Positions 43,222 to 52,641 of a stretch of 64,000 nucleotides of DNA are shown in pieces. The DNA is taken from the NCBI GenBank assembly GCA_036495485.1, contig DASXMU010000087.1, forward strand, positions 20,930 to 84,929. The letters run 5' to 3'. The translations under genes were made by a program, and so were the position numbers. The stretch's first letter is position 1. Each line of letters opens with the position of its first letter. A model generated the notes under the pieces. The model was not told the DNA's origin, did not search any database, and saw nothing but the letters and a program-made list of their open reading frames with translations. This stretch comes from PALSA-505 sp036495485. GTDB taxonomy: Bacteria; Actinomycetota; Actinomycetes; Streptosporangiales; Streptosporangiaceae.

Positions 43222-43716
43222 TCAGGATGACCCCCCAGCCACCACGACGGGCTCGTGCCGCACGGGGAAGATCACCGAGTTGGCGATGAAGCATTTCTGG
43301 TTGGCCTGCTCGTGCAGGCTCACCGCCTGCTCGATCATGTCGGGTGAGGTCACGGTGACGCGTGGCCGCAGTATGACCTCGGTGAACCGGCCGCCGCCGG
43401 TGGCCTCCAGCATGGTGCCCTGCGCTTCGTCGGAGTATCCGGTGACCACGACCCCGGCGGCCGCACACAGGTGCAGGTACCACAGCATGTGGCACTGCGA
43501 CAGCGAGGCGGTGAGCAACTGCTCGGGGTTCCAGCGGGTGGGATCCCCGCGAAACGCGGGGTCCGAGCTGCCTGCGATCGGCGGTGGCTCTGGAGCGCCG
43601 TCAGCCGCGCCAGCGGTCACCTCGTGGTCCCGGTCGTAGGCGCGGTATCCGGCTGTTCCCTCGCCACGGTTGCCGGTCCAGGTCGTGCGGACGTGGTAGT
43701 TATGCGCCTTTGACAC
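43222..43716 (-). CDS. OsmC family peroxiredoxin-like protein
   Basis: 164 residues. The two reactive cysteines are in SLSQCHMLWYLHLCAAAG and EQANQKCFIANSV, the layout of OsmC/Ohr peroxidases that reduce organic hydroperoxides. The start HNYHVRTTWTGNRG is typical. GAGGGAG precedes the GTG at 43716 by about 8 bases. Confidence 0.9.
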   Translation of the reverse strand: MSKAHNYHVRTTWTGNRGEGTAGYRAYDRDHEVTAGAADGAPEPPPIAGSSDPAFRGDPTRWNPEQLLTASLSQCHMLWYLHLCAAAGVVVTGYSDEAQGTMLEATGGGRFTEVILRPRVTVTSPDMIEQAVSLHEQANQKCFIANSVIFPVRHEPVVVAGGSS

Positions 43717-44010
43717 GCCGGATCTCCCTCGGCCGTCCAGGCCACGGGGTGAAACGATCTGTGTCCCCGGTGCCGCCTGCGGGTAGGTTAGCTCGCAGTA
43801 GCGGTCTTTTCGCGGCCCGCTGCTGTCGATGGAGTCAGCGGCGGTCACGCAAATCTGGCGGGCTGGGCTACCCGCCGTGGTGAGCGCGAATCTGGGCCTG
43901 CTGAGGCAACCGGCTGTTGTACTGCGGTCTCATGCCGCACAATGGTCCACGAGGCCGGCAACAGCGCCGCCCGCGTTCCGTCGCGCGGGTGGGCGAGCGG
44001 CGGAGGTGGA

Positions 44011-45003
44011 ATGGTTCGTAGGTCGACCCTCGATCGCGGTCCGCAGTCGGACGTGCACGATGGCGGGTCTGACATGCACGATCCCCTGTCCAGCCAGGCA
44101 ATGGGCGCCCAGGCCAGCCCGTCCAGTGCCCGGCGTGGTGCAGGGGGGCGGTGGGCTGTCTGGGTACTGCGCTTCCTGCTATGGGCCGTGCTGATCGTGA
44201 TTGGTGCCAGGGGCGTGATCGCGATCGCGCTCAATCAGAGGACTCCCGCCAAGTCATCCGGTGCTCCGGCCGCTGCGGCTTCCGGGTCCTCCGGCGGCTT
44301 CCCGTCCAGCCTGGCCGAGGCGTACGCGCTGCAGTTTGCCTCGGTGTACCTGAACTTCAGCCAGGCGACCGCGCCCGCCCGCGCGCAGCAGCTCGCGGCG
44401 TTCCTGCCGCCCGGCGCCGGGTCCCAGTTCGGCTGGAACCGGGCGGGTTCGCTGACCCTGCAGTCCGATCAGGTCGCCGGGATCCAGGTGCGCGACGCCA
44501 ACCATGCCGTGGTGACCCTGCTGGCCACCGTGAACGGCCATCTGATGGAGCTCGGCGTGCCGGTCTACGCGTCGGGTGGCGCGCTGGTGGTGTCCGGTGA
44601 GCCGGCCTGGCTGGCCCCGCCGGCCAAGGCGGTCCCGGCCGCCGCTCCCACTGCCAGCACGGATCCGGCAGCCCAGCGTGCGCTGACCGCGCAGCTTCCG
44701 GCTTTCTTCCAGGCCTATGCGAGCGGTGACGCGGCCACCATGGCGCGGTTCCTGGCCCGTGGGGCATCGGTCACTGGCCTTGGCGGTGCGGTGACGTTCT
44801 CGTCGATCTCGTCCGTCTACGTTCCCGCAGGAGGCGACACCCGCCACATCACCGTCAGCGTCGTCTGGCAGATCCCCGGTAAAGCGGGGTCTGCACCGGC
44901 TCAGCTCCAAATGATCTATGACATGACCGTGGTGAGCCAGAATGCTAATTGGGATGTGCTGAGCATTCGGGCTTCTTCGGGTCAGCCCCGGGGGCAGTCA
45001 TGA
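44011..45003 (+). CDS. TcpC-like conjugal transfer protein (VirB8-type)
   Basis: 330 residues. One membrane helix (about 49-70, WVLRFLLWAVLIVIGARGVI) follows a cytosolic tail; the exterior holds two NTF2-like domains (about 95-190 and 210-325), each with a FQAYASGD or YLNFSQAT helix and strand-rich core, as in TcpC of pCW3, the VirB8-like scaffold of Gram-positive conjugation machines. First gene of a seven-gene transfer cluster. The ATG at 44011 has GGAGG four bases upstream; earlier starts are possible. Confidence 0.75.
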   Translation: MVRRSTLDRGPQSDVHDGGSDMHDPLSSQAMGAQASPSSARRGAGGRWAVWVLRFLLWAVLIVIGARGVIAIALNQRTPAKSSGAPAAAASGSSGGFPSSLAEAYALQFASVYLNFSQATAPARAQQLAAFLPPGAGSQFGWNRAGSLTLQSDQVAGIQVRDANHAVVTLLATVNGHLMELGVPVYASGGALVVSGEPAWLAPPAKAVPAAAPTASTDPAAQRALTAQLPAFFQAYASGDAATMARFLARGASVTGLGGAVTFSSISSVYVPAGGDTRHITVSVVWQIPGKAGSAPAQLQMIYDMTVVSQNANWDVLSIRASSGQPRGQS

Positions 45004-45060
45004 TCACCAGATGCAGACATCCCGTCCGCCAGACGCAAGTTTCCCTGAAAGGTTAGTGTG

Positions 45061-45318
45061 ATGTTGTTCCATCCGATCGCCGCAGAATTTACTGCCGCGC
45101 TCAGTACCTCCAGCCTGGTGAGTTATCTGCAAGGGCTTTTCGGCCCGCTGTTCCTGGGTATCGTTGGCATCGTGGCGATTTTCTTCCTGTTCACCCGTGA
45201 GATAACCCGGTTCGTGCAATTCATCGTGCTCGCGATCGCGATCGCCGTCATCTTCTACACACCAGGTATCATCCGCACGCTCGCCCAGGGCATAGCGAAC
45301 GCGCTCGGGGTTCACTGA
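45061..45318 (+). CDS. Small two-helix membrane protein of the transfer cluster (TcpD-like position)
   Basis: 85 residues with two strong hydrophobic segments (about 24-45 and 55-75; LFLGIVGIVAIFFLF and IVLAIAIAVIFYTPG). The size, helices and place between the tcpC-like and tcpE-like genes match TcpD/VirB2-3-like membrane parts of Gram-positive conjugation systems, although sequence identity cannot be judged. ATG 45061 or the GTG just before it is the start. Confidence 0.65.
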   Translation: MLFHPIAAEFTAALSTSSLVSYLQGLFGPLFLGIVGIVAIFFLFTREITRFVQFIVLAIAIAVIFYTPGIIRTLAQGIANALGVH

Positions 45319-45350
45319 ACTCAGCCCCCGAGCGGAAGGAGCACCTGCCC

Positions 45351-47531
45351 GTGGACCTGCCCACCTACACGAATATCTGGCGCATCGAGAAGCGGCTCTA
45401 CAAGCTGTATGATCTCCGTCTTCCCATGCCGCTGCCGCTGGGCCAGATCATCGCGTTCGCGGGTATCACGGTGCCTTATGTGCTCCTCCTCACATTGATC
45501 GGGATACCGTTTAACCACAACCTGTTCTGGCTCTATGTGCTGCCGCCGTGGGCGCTCACCTGGCTGGCCACCAGGCCGGTGCTGGAGAACAAGCGCCTCC
45601 CCGAACTGCTGGCCTCCCAGGTGCGCTATCTCAGCGAACCGGGCGTCTGGTGCAGAATGGCGCCCGTCGCCGAGCAGGACGAAATCACGGTCACCGGCAA
45701 AGTGTGGCACGCTCACCGGCAGGTGGCACCGCGGCCCGCAGCGGCCGCGCAGCTCGCCCCCGCCGCAGCGGTCAACGGCGCCTCGGCTGGCAAAGAAACA
45801 GCTGGCGAGGAAGCGGCCGGCAAGCCCGGGGTCAGCAGGGCACGCAAGCCAACGCGGGTCCCCGCGCCCGGCCAGCCGCAGTGGGCCTCCACGTCAGCCG
45901 CCGCAAAACGCCGCTCTGAGGCGCGGCACCGCAGGCCAGCCCCGGCCCAGCCGCAAGCGGCGGCCGGCGGCCGGGTCACGGTTCAGCAAGGACCACCGGC
46001 CAGCCTCGTCCAGCAGCGAGGACACGGCGACCCGGTATCCCCTTCCGGCGGGCCTGCGCCCGCGCTGGACACCAGGCCCCGCGAACCAGCGGCCACGCTC
46101 TCCCGGGCGCCACGCCGCCCGGCCAAGCCCGCCGTGGCCCGTGGCCAGCAAACCCTGGGCCGTGGCCAGCAGCCGGATTGGGCAAAGCGGGCGCGGCCGG
46201 GGAGCTGGCCCGAGACACCTAAGCCCGCTGACGAGACGCCTGGCAAGCCCAGGGTCATCGAGGTCTCCCACGCCGAGAAGGCGCAACCGGAGAAGAGGCC
46301 CACCCCGGCCCCGGCCGGCGACCTGCTGCTGCCCTTCGCCATCACGAAGACCAGCTCGCCGCCCGCCCCGGCCGACGCTGGCCCCGCCAGCGGCCCTATC
46401 CAGGCGGTCACACTTCCGGAACAGCCCGCGCTGCCGGCCCCTGGTGCGCCGGGTCCGGTAAGTGGGCCCATGCAGCCGGCAGCTCCGGCAGCTCCGGTCA
46501 GTGAGCCGGTGCAGCCGGCGGCGTTTACCGGTCCCGCCCGGCCGCCTGCTCCTGAGGTGGCTGGGAGGCACAGCCGGGAGCCGGGTGCTGGTGCTGGGCT
46601 GTCGGAGCCTCCAGTGCCTGCGGTGACGGTGGCGCGGAGCCGGGCGGAGGAGCGGCCGGCCCAGACGGTGGAGCGGGTGCTGGGTGGCCCGGCTGGGCCG
46701 CGTGGGCGTAGCTGGCATGAGCGGGTGACGCTGGTTCCTGGTGGGCATGGGCCTGGCCGGCCTGGTCCGGCCGACCAGGAGGAGCGGGACAAGGCGCGGG
46801 CGCGGCTGCCGCTGCCGGGGCCGCGGCGGGTGGTGGTGCTGGGCTGCACGAGCGGGGCTGGGCAGACGGTGACGACGCTGATGGTCGCCCGGCTGCTGGC
46901 CAGCCTGCGCGGCGAGCGGGTGGGTGTGCTGGATCTGAACCCGGGTGAGGGTTGCCTGGTGGCGCGGGCGAAGTCGGGGGTGGTGGGGAGTGTGGGTGAT
47001 CTGCTGGGCGGGATGAGCCCGGCCGGGCCTGGGCTGGAGCTGATCAGCGGTGGCGGCGGGCCGCCTGGGGCGCGGGGGCTGGAGGAGCGGGACTTTGGCC
47101 GGATCGGTGATCTGCTGGCGCAGCGGTATGCGGTTAGCCTGGTGGATCCCGGTGCGTCGGCGGTGGGCCGGGTGCTGGCGATCGCCGATCAGCTGGTGCT
47201 GGTGGCGCCGGCCAGTTCGGATGCGCCGCGGGCGGTGTCGATGACCCGGGAGTGGCTGGAGGCTCATGATCATCGTGGGCTGGCCGCGAACGCGATTATG
47301 GTGCTGAATGGGGTGAGCGGGCGGAGCATGGCCGATGTGGAGTCGGCGGAGGCGATCGTGGTGGGCCGGTGCCGGGCGATCGTGCGGGTGCCGTGGGAGG
47401 ACCAGCTGGGCACCGGCGATGGCCCGTGCGCGGGTGGGGCTCCGCTGCGGCTGAGGGCGCGGCAGGCGCTGACCGCGCTGACCGGTGTCGTGGTGTCGGG
47501 GCTGGCGGCTGGGGCTGAGGTTAGCCGGTGA
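45351..47531 (+). CDS. TcpE-like membrane protein fused to ParA/MinD-like domain with lost Walker lysines
   Basis: 726 residues. Residues 1-130 resemble TcpE/PrgI: YTNIWRIEKRLYKLYDLRLP then two membrane helices and ATRPVLENKRLPELLASQ. About 330 residues of Pro/Ala/Arg low-complexity follow. Residues about 480-725 have the ParA/SRP-GTPase-like fold: VVVLGCTSGAGQTVTTLM stands for the deviant Walker A, with VGVLDLNP as Walker A', AVSLVDPG as Walker B. The usual K-G-G-x-G-K-T is T-S-G-A-G-Q-T, so neither lysine is kept. It may bind but not hydrolyse nucleotide. AAGGAG lies 10 bases before the GTG. Confidence 0.72.
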   Translation: MDLPTYTNIWRIEKRLYKLYDLRLPMPLPLGQIIAFAGITVPYVLLLTLIGIPFNHNLFWLYVLPPWALTWLATRPVLENKRLPELLASQVRYLSEPGVWCRMAPVAEQDEITVTGKVWHAHRQVAPRPAAAAQLAPAAAVNGASAGKETAGEEAAGKPGVSRARKPTRVPAPGQPQWASTSAAAKRRSEARHRRPAPAQPQAAAGGRVTVQQGPPASLVQQRGHGDPVSPSGGPAPALDTRPREPAATLSRAPRRPAKPAVARGQQTLGRGQQPDWAKRARPGSWPETPKPADETPGKPRVIEVSHAEKAQPEKRPTPAPAGDLLLPFAITKTSSPPAPADAGPASGPIQAVTLPEQPALPAPGAPGPVSGPMQPAAPAAPVSEPVQPAAFTGPARPPAPEVAGRHSREPGAGAGLSEPPVPAVTVARSRAEERPAQTVERVLGGPAGPRGRSWHERVTLVPGGHGPGRPGPADQEERDKARARLPLPGPRRVVVLGCTSGAGQTVTTLMVARLLASLRGERVGVLDLNPGEGCLVARAKSGVVGSVGDLLGGMSPAGPGLELISGGGGPPGARGLEERDFGRIGDLLAQRYAVSLVDPGASAVGRVLAIADQLVLVAPASSDAPRAVSMTREWLEAHDHRGLAANAIMVLNGVSGRSMADVESAEAIVVGRCRAIVRVPWEDQLGTGDGPCAGGAPLRLRARQALTALTGVVVSGLAAGAEVSR

Positions 47532-50026
47532 GTGGGAAGAGTCGCGGGTCGCGGGCCCGGACGCGGATCGGCGTCCGGTATTTCGATGACCGGGTTTTGC
47601 TGACCGAGACGCATGCGTGGGCGTATTTCCGGCTGCCTGCGGTGCCGTATGAGTTCATCACCCCAGATGAGCGGGAGGCGCTGGCGACCAATATCACGGT
47701 GGCGCTGGCGGCGATCCGGATGCCTGAGGCGGAGGTGCATCTGCGGATCGCGCACCGGTCGTATCCGGCGGCGCAGTGGGCGGCGGGGCTGGATGCCACC
47801 TCCGATGACGGGCCGGGGTGGCTGGAGTATCTGGAGGAGATGTACCGGCACGTCTGGGCGAAGGACTTCTGGGCGAAGGAGATCTACCTGGGGGTGCGGC
47901 TGGGTCAGCGGGGGATGCGGGCGCAGCTCTCGGGTGGGGTGCTGGCCTCGTTTATCAATGCCTATCAGGTGGGTGAGCGGGTGATGGGGATCGAGGATGA
48001 GTCGGTTCCCAAGGGGGAGGTGGCCAAGTGGACCGAGCACGCGGAGCGGTTTGGCCGGGCGCTGGGGGCTAGCGCGCTGGCCGCCAGGCATGCGAACTCC
48101 GATGAGATTGCCTGGCTGTTCCGGCATACGCTGCGCGGGACGCTGGGGGAGCCGCCGGACTCGGCGGCGCGGCGCCGCCGGTGGGGGGCTGGGGAGATCG
48201 AGGCGCTGGTCGAGGGGCAGGTGCATAACGGGCGGAACCTGCTGTGCCTGGAGCATCCGTCCGGGTCCTCGTATACGGCGTTCCTGTCGTTCTCCAGGTT
48301 TCCGGATGTGATGTCGTTCCCGGATGGGGAGCCGTGGCTGCATTTCGCTGACTCGCTGCCGTTCCCGGTGGAGGTCAGCTCGCGGATGAGGCTGATCCCG
48401 CCGGCTAAGGCGAGCAAGGATGTGTCGCGGCGGCTGGCGCATGCGCGGGACATGGACGCGCATATCAGGGAGGCGGGGGTGGAGGCGCCGATCGCGCTGG
48501 CCGAGCAGATCGAGGCGGCCCGGATGCTGGAGCACGGCATCACCAAGGAGCGGCTGCCGTTTGTGTATGGCTGGCACCGGCTGATCGTGACCGGGCCGTC
48601 GCGGGAGCTGTGCCTGCGCCGGACCGAGGCGCTGATCGAGCATTACCGCGATATCGGGATCGATCTGGTGAACTCGACCGGTGATCAGTTCTCGCTGCTG
48701 CGGGAGTCGCTGCCCGGGGACCGGGTGCGGCTGAACTCCTACGCTCAGCGGCAGCCGCTGTACACGATCGCGGGCGGGGTGCCGACGGCGACGGTGGACC
48801 TGGGCGATGCCGCGCCGGCTGGAGCCGGGTGGATCGGCCCGTATATCGGCGAGACGCTGGGCCGGGCCCGGTCGGTCGTGCATTTCGATCCGCTGGTGGC
48901 CGCGGCGCGCAACCGGCCGACCGCGATCGCCGTCACCGGCGAGCCGGGTGGTGGCAAGACCACGCTGGCGCTGCTGCTGTTGCTGCAGCTGGCGTTGCGT
49001 GGGGTGACGGTGGCGGCGATCGATCCCAAGGGGGATGCGGAGCCGCTGGTGCGGCTGCTGACCTCGCGGGGGCGCAAGGCCAGGACGCTGCCGCTGGGCG
49101 CGGCGGCGCCGGGGCTGCTGGACCCGTTCTCCTTCGGTGACGATCTGGCTGAGAAGCGGACGATGGCCACCGAGACGCTGCGGCTGCTGTTGCCGCGGAT
49201 GAGTGAAGAGCGGGAAAGCGCGATGATCCAGGCGGTCGGGGCGGTGGCCAGTCAGGACCGGCCGAGCCTGGGCAAGGTGGTGGCGTATCTGGAGAGCTGC
49301 GAGGCACCGGCGGCCAGCAACCTGGGTGCGGTGCTGCGGTCGATGTCGGAGATGCGGCTGGCCCGGCTGTGCTTCGCGCCCTCGGGCGGGGAGCAGATCG
49401 ACGCGGCCGGGTGGACGACGGTGTTCACCCTGGCTGGGCTGAGCCTGCCGGACGCGGGGGTGCCCCGCGATGACTTCTCCTATGAGCAGCGGCTGTCGGT
49501 GGCGCTGCTGTACCTGGTTTCACAGTTCGCGCGGCGGCTGCTCAACGGGATGGCGCCGCGGATACCCAAGGCGATCTTCCTGGACGAGGCCTGGGCCATC
49601 ACCTCGACGCCACAGGGGGCCAAGCTGATCCCCGAGGTGTCGCGGATGGGCCGGTCCCGGAACACCGCGCTGATCCTGGTGTCGCAGAACGCGGGGGACC
49701 TGCTGAACGAGCAGGTGACCAACTGCATATCCGGGGTCTTCGCGTTCCGTTCGTCGGAACGGGTGGAAGTCGCTAACGTCATGGCACTGCTCGGGGTCGA
49801 GCCTTCCGACGAGCACAAGTCGGTGCTGCGCGGCCTGGGTAACGGGGAATGTATCTTCAGGGACCTGGATAACAGGGTCGGCCGGATCGGCGTTGACCTG
49901 ATCTCCGACGACCTTCGCAAGTGGCTGGACACCAACCCGACACGGCCCAGGTCACCCGAGCACGACGCACCCGAGGAGGCCGGCCAGCAGCCGGCCCCCG
50001 AGGGCCGCGCCGCGCCCGCACACTGA
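47528..50026 (+). CDS. VirB4-like conjugation ATPase (TcpF type)
   Basis: 832 residues. After an N-terminal VirB4-like domain (YFRLPAVPYEF, VWAKDFWAKEIYLGVRLG) come Walker A TGEPGGGKTTLALLL (about residue 475), DPKGDAE, and Walker B KAIFLDEAWAITSTP with VSQNAGDLLNE downstream, the pattern of VirB4/TraC/ConE ATPases that drive type IV secretion. GTG overlaps the previous stop (GTGA). The tail is Pro/Glu-rich. Confidence 0.88.
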   Translation: MSGKSRGSRARTRIGVRYFDDRVLLTETHAWAYFRLPAVPYEFITPDEREALATNITVALAAIRMPEAEVHLRIAHRSYPAAQWAAGLDATSDDGPGWLEYLEEMYRHVWAKDFWAKEIYLGVRLGQRGMRAQLSGGVLASFINAYQVGERVMGIEDESVPKGEVAKWTEHAERFGRALGASALAARHANSDEIAWLFRHTLRGTLGEPPDSAARRRRWGAGEIEALVEGQVHNGRNLLCLEHPSGSSYTAFLSFSRFPDVMSFPDGEPWLHFADSLPFPVEVSSRMRLIPPAKASKDVSRRLAHARDMDAHIREAGVEAPIALAEQIEAARMLEHGITKERLPFVYGWHRLIVTGPSRELCLRRTEALIEHYRDIGIDLVNSTGDQFSLLRESLPGDRVRLNSYAQRQPLYTIAGGVPTATVDLGDAAPAGAGWIGPYIGETLGRARSVVHFDPLVAAARNRPTAIAVTGEPGGGKTTLALLLLLQLALRGVTVAAIDPKGDAEPLVRLLTSRGRKARTLPLGAAAPGLLDPFSFGDDLAEKRTMATETLRLLLPRMSEERESAMIQAVGAVASQDRPSLGKVVAYLESCEAPAASNLGAVLRSMSEMRLARLCFAPSGGEQIDAAGWTTVFTLAGLSLPDAGVPRDDFSYEQRLSVALLYLVSQFARRLLNGMAPRIPKAIFLDEAWAITSTPQGAKLIPEVSRMGRSRNTALILVSQNAGDLLNEQVTNCISGVFAFRSSERVEVANVMALLGVEPSDEHKSVLRGLGNGECIFRDLDNRVGRIGVDLISDDLRKWLDTNPTRPRSPEHDAPEEAGQQPAPEGRAAPAH

Positions 50027-50049
50027 ACTACAGACCCACAGGAGCCCCA

Positions 50050-52635
50050 GTGGCCAGAACCGTCCTCCGCAAGTCACTGCTGGTACTTGGTCTGCTCGTC
50101 AGCGTGCTCGGCTTCTCGGCCGCCGCCGCGGTCTCCGCGTCGGCCGCGATCCAGCCGACGTCGGCCAGCGCCGTCTCCGTCCCGGCCGGGCCGGGCGCCT
50201 CGGCTCCCGGGCTCGAACCCGCGGGCGGCGTGTGCGGGGTGCCGGGGATCGGTGACATCCTCGGCGCGGTCGGGCTGTGCCAGAACGGGCAGAGCGGCCT
50301 GCTCGGCGACCTGAACAACATCTGCGAGCCCTCGGTGCCGCAACCCGAGCCGGCCAACGGCGGCATCGACTCGATCGTCAGGCCGCCGGCCAGCACCGGC
50401 CCGCAGGGCAAGACCCTGTACGACAACTATGGCGTGGCCGGGCAGTTCTGGGCGGCCTATGGCCTGCAGTGCTCGGACATGACGTCACTGATCGGCAACA
50501 ACGTCGCGGGCATGGTGTTCGACGCGGCCAAGGCCGTGGACCGGGTGACCATCACCGTGTACCAATCGGCTGCGGGCAACGGCATCCTCGGCTGGCTGGC
50601 CAGCGTGGTCAACAAGCTGATCACCAGCCTGGGCAACGCGATCTACTTCCCCTACCTGGTCCCGGTGGTGCTGCTCGGCGTGATGTGGATGGCCTGGCAC
50701 GGCCTGATCCGCAAGCGTGCCACCCGCACCATCGAGGGCACGATCTGGATGGTGATCGCCTGCGCGGCGGCGATCTGGCTGATCGGCAGGCCCGCCGACT
50801 TCACCGGGCTCGGGCAGTCGGTATCCAACGGCGTGACGCAGGTGCTCAACGTGGCGTTCTCCAAGCTGCCGAGCCCAAGCGGTACCAACTGCGTGCCGGT
50901 CAAGAGCGGCGACCCGCAGAGCCCGGGCGGGGGCAACTTCGGCTTCACCCAGGGCAACGGCATGGTGGACCAGAACGCTGACGAGCTGTGGAGCGTGCTG
51001 GTCTGCAAGCCCTGGCTGGACGGCGAGTTCGGCACCACCCAGTACGCCACAGGGAAGACCGGGCGGACCCTGGTCAACACCTACGGCAGGCAGCTGCTGT
51101 GGGCGCAGTCGATCGCGGCCAACGAGGCCCCGACCAGCGATGTGATCCAGGCCAAGCAGGCCACCTACGTGGGCATCGCCAACGCCGTCAAGGCGCACGA
51201 CCCTTCGGTCTACCCGCTGTTCCAGGGCAACCAGTGGACCTCCAGGATGGAGATCGGGTTCGCCACGCTGTTCGCCGCGCTGGTCGCGGGTGTTCTCGTG
51301 CTGCTGATCGCCATCACGCTGATCATCCTCAAGCTCGGCTTCCTGCTGTTGCTGATAGCGGGGCCGTTCTTCCTGATCATCGGGACGCATCCGGGCTTCG
51401 GCCGGGTGATCGCGGTGCGCTGGGTGGAGATGGTCATCGGCGTGCTGCTGAAACAAGTGGCCGTGGCGCTGGTGCTCAGCGTGCTGCTGTACGCCTATTC
51501 ACTGATCATGGGGACCAGCGACGCCGTGCTGCCGTGGGCGCTGAAGATCCTGATGATCGCGCTGGTCACCATCGCGGTGTTCATCTACCGCAAGCCGTTC
51601 CAGCATCTGTTCTCCGCGGTCGGCTACGGCTCGGTCGGGGCCAGGGAACGGGCCGAGATCGAGATGTACCGGTCCCGTGAGGTCGCGCGCCGCGGTGCCC
51701 TGGGCACGGCGGCGGCCGCCTCCGGGTTCGCCGGATACCGGGTCGGCCGGTGGTCGCGCCGGGATCCGGCCACCGCCGCCACCCTGGCCGAGCACATCGC
51801 GCACGCCGGCGGCGGCGCGGCGGTCGATCCCGCGGTCGCCGCGGGACAGGCGGCGGCAGCGGGCGGCGCAGGTGGTGCCGGCGGCACGAACGTCTATGTG
51901 GACGGCGCGGAAGCCGACGGGCAGCCAGCGGGCGCCCGGTCCGGGGCCGGCGGCAACGGCCGGGCCCGGGGGGCCGCCGGGGCGGACGCCGCACCCCGGT
52001 CCGCGCCACCGCTGCACCTGCCCTCCAGAGCGGCCCGTGGCGGCGAGAGCGCGTCGGTCGCGCCGTCCGGCTGGGCTCGCGGCGGTGCGGAAGGCACCGC
52101 GGCCGGTGGCCCGCAAGCGCGGGCCGGTGCGGCACCGCCGCCACGTCCAGCGGCGCCGAGGACGGCCAGGACCAGCAGCCCGGCTTCGCCGCGGCCGGTC
52201 TCAGCGCGTTCCGCCCCGCCACCTGCGGGCGGCACGGCCAGCGCCCCGCCGCGGCCCGCCCCGCCGCGGCCCGCCTCCCCGGGGCCCGCCTCACCGGGCG
52301 GGAGCGGGCGGCCGCTATGGCGGCCGGGCCCGATCCGCGCTTCAGGCGGATGGCTGGGTGGCAACGGCCAGCACGCCAGCCCCCCGCCGCCGCCTCCGGC
52401 CCGGCAGGCCGCCGCTACGCCACCGGCTTATCCGTACTCGAACGGCGCAGGCGGCACCCCGCCCCGGCCGTCGCGGTGGTCACGCGGCAACGGAGCAGCC
52501 GCCGCGGGCAGCGGCGCCAGCGCACGGAGCAGCACAACGAGCACCGCAGGGAGCCAGCCTGGGGCCCAGGGCGGGGGTGGCGCGCCGCAGCCGCCGAGCC
52601 CGTTCTGGCTGCGCCCGGTACGGCGGAAGAAGTAG
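50050..52635 (+). CDS. Polytopic channel protein of the transfer cluster (TcpH/VirB6-like)
   Basis: 861 residues. A signal-like segment (residues 4-30), an exterior part with several Cys, then about seven membrane helices grouped at 185-255 and 395-520 (YFPYLVPVVLLGVMWMAWHG; LLIAITLIILKLGFLLLLIAG; LPWALKILMIALVTIAVFIYR) and a 300-residue Pro/Ala/Gly/Arg tail in the cytosol. This is the architecture of TcpH/VirB6-type channel proteins. CAGGAG lies five to eight bases before the GTG at 50050. Family assignment rests on topology and gene order, less on sequence. Confidence 0.7.
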   Translation: MARTVLRKSLLVLGLLVSVLGFSAAAAVSASAAIQPTSASAVSVPAGPGASAPGLEPAGGVCGVPGIGDILGAVGLCQNGQSGLLGDLNNICEPSVPQPEPANGGIDSIVRPPASTGPQGKTLYDNYGVAGQFWAAYGLQCSDMTSLIGNNVAGMVFDAAKAVDRVTITVYQSAAGNGILGWLASVVNKLITSLGNAIYFPYLVPVVLLGVMWMAWHGLIRKRATRTIEGTIWMVIACAAAIWLIGRPADFTGLGQSVSNGVTQVLNVAFSKLPSPSGTNCVPVKSGDPQSPGGGNFGFTQGNGMVDQNADELWSVLVCKPWLDGEFGTTQYATGKTGRTLVNTYGRQLLWAQSIAANEAPTSDVIQAKQATYVGIANAVKAHDPSVYPLFQGNQWTSRMEIGFATLFAALVAGVLVLLIAITLIILKLGFLLLLIAGPFFLIIGTHPGFGRVIAVRWVEMVIGVLLKQVAVALVLSVLLYAYSLIMGTSDAVLPWALKILMIALVTIAVFIYRKPFQHLFSAVGYGSVGARERAEIEMYRSREVARRGALGTAAAASGFAGYRVGRWSRRDPATAATLAEHIAHAGGGAAVDPAVAAGQAAAAGGAGGAGGTNVYVDGAEADGQPAGARSGAGGNGRARGAAGADAAPRSAPPLHLPSRAARGGESASVAPSGWARGGAEGTAAGGPQARAGAAPPPRPAAPRTARTSSPASPRPVSARSAPPPAGGTASAPPRPAPPRPASPGPASPGGSGRPLWRPGPIRASGGWLGGNGQHASPPPPPPARQAAATPPAYPYSNGAGGTPPRPSRWSRGNGAAAAGSGASARSSTTSTAGSQPGAQGGGGAPQPPSPFWLRPVRRKK

Positions 52636-52641
52636 CCGGCC

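Noticed and set aside
45894..47273. Minus-strand Arg/His/Pro-rich frame opposite the TcpE-ParA gene
   Set aside because: Low-complexity shadow of the Pro/Ala linker.
47270..48883. Long open frame on the minus strand opposite the VirB4-like gene
   Set aside because: It is a by-product of GC-rich codon use; Arg/Pro/His-rich composition with no family similarity, and the plus strand encodes a clear ATPase.
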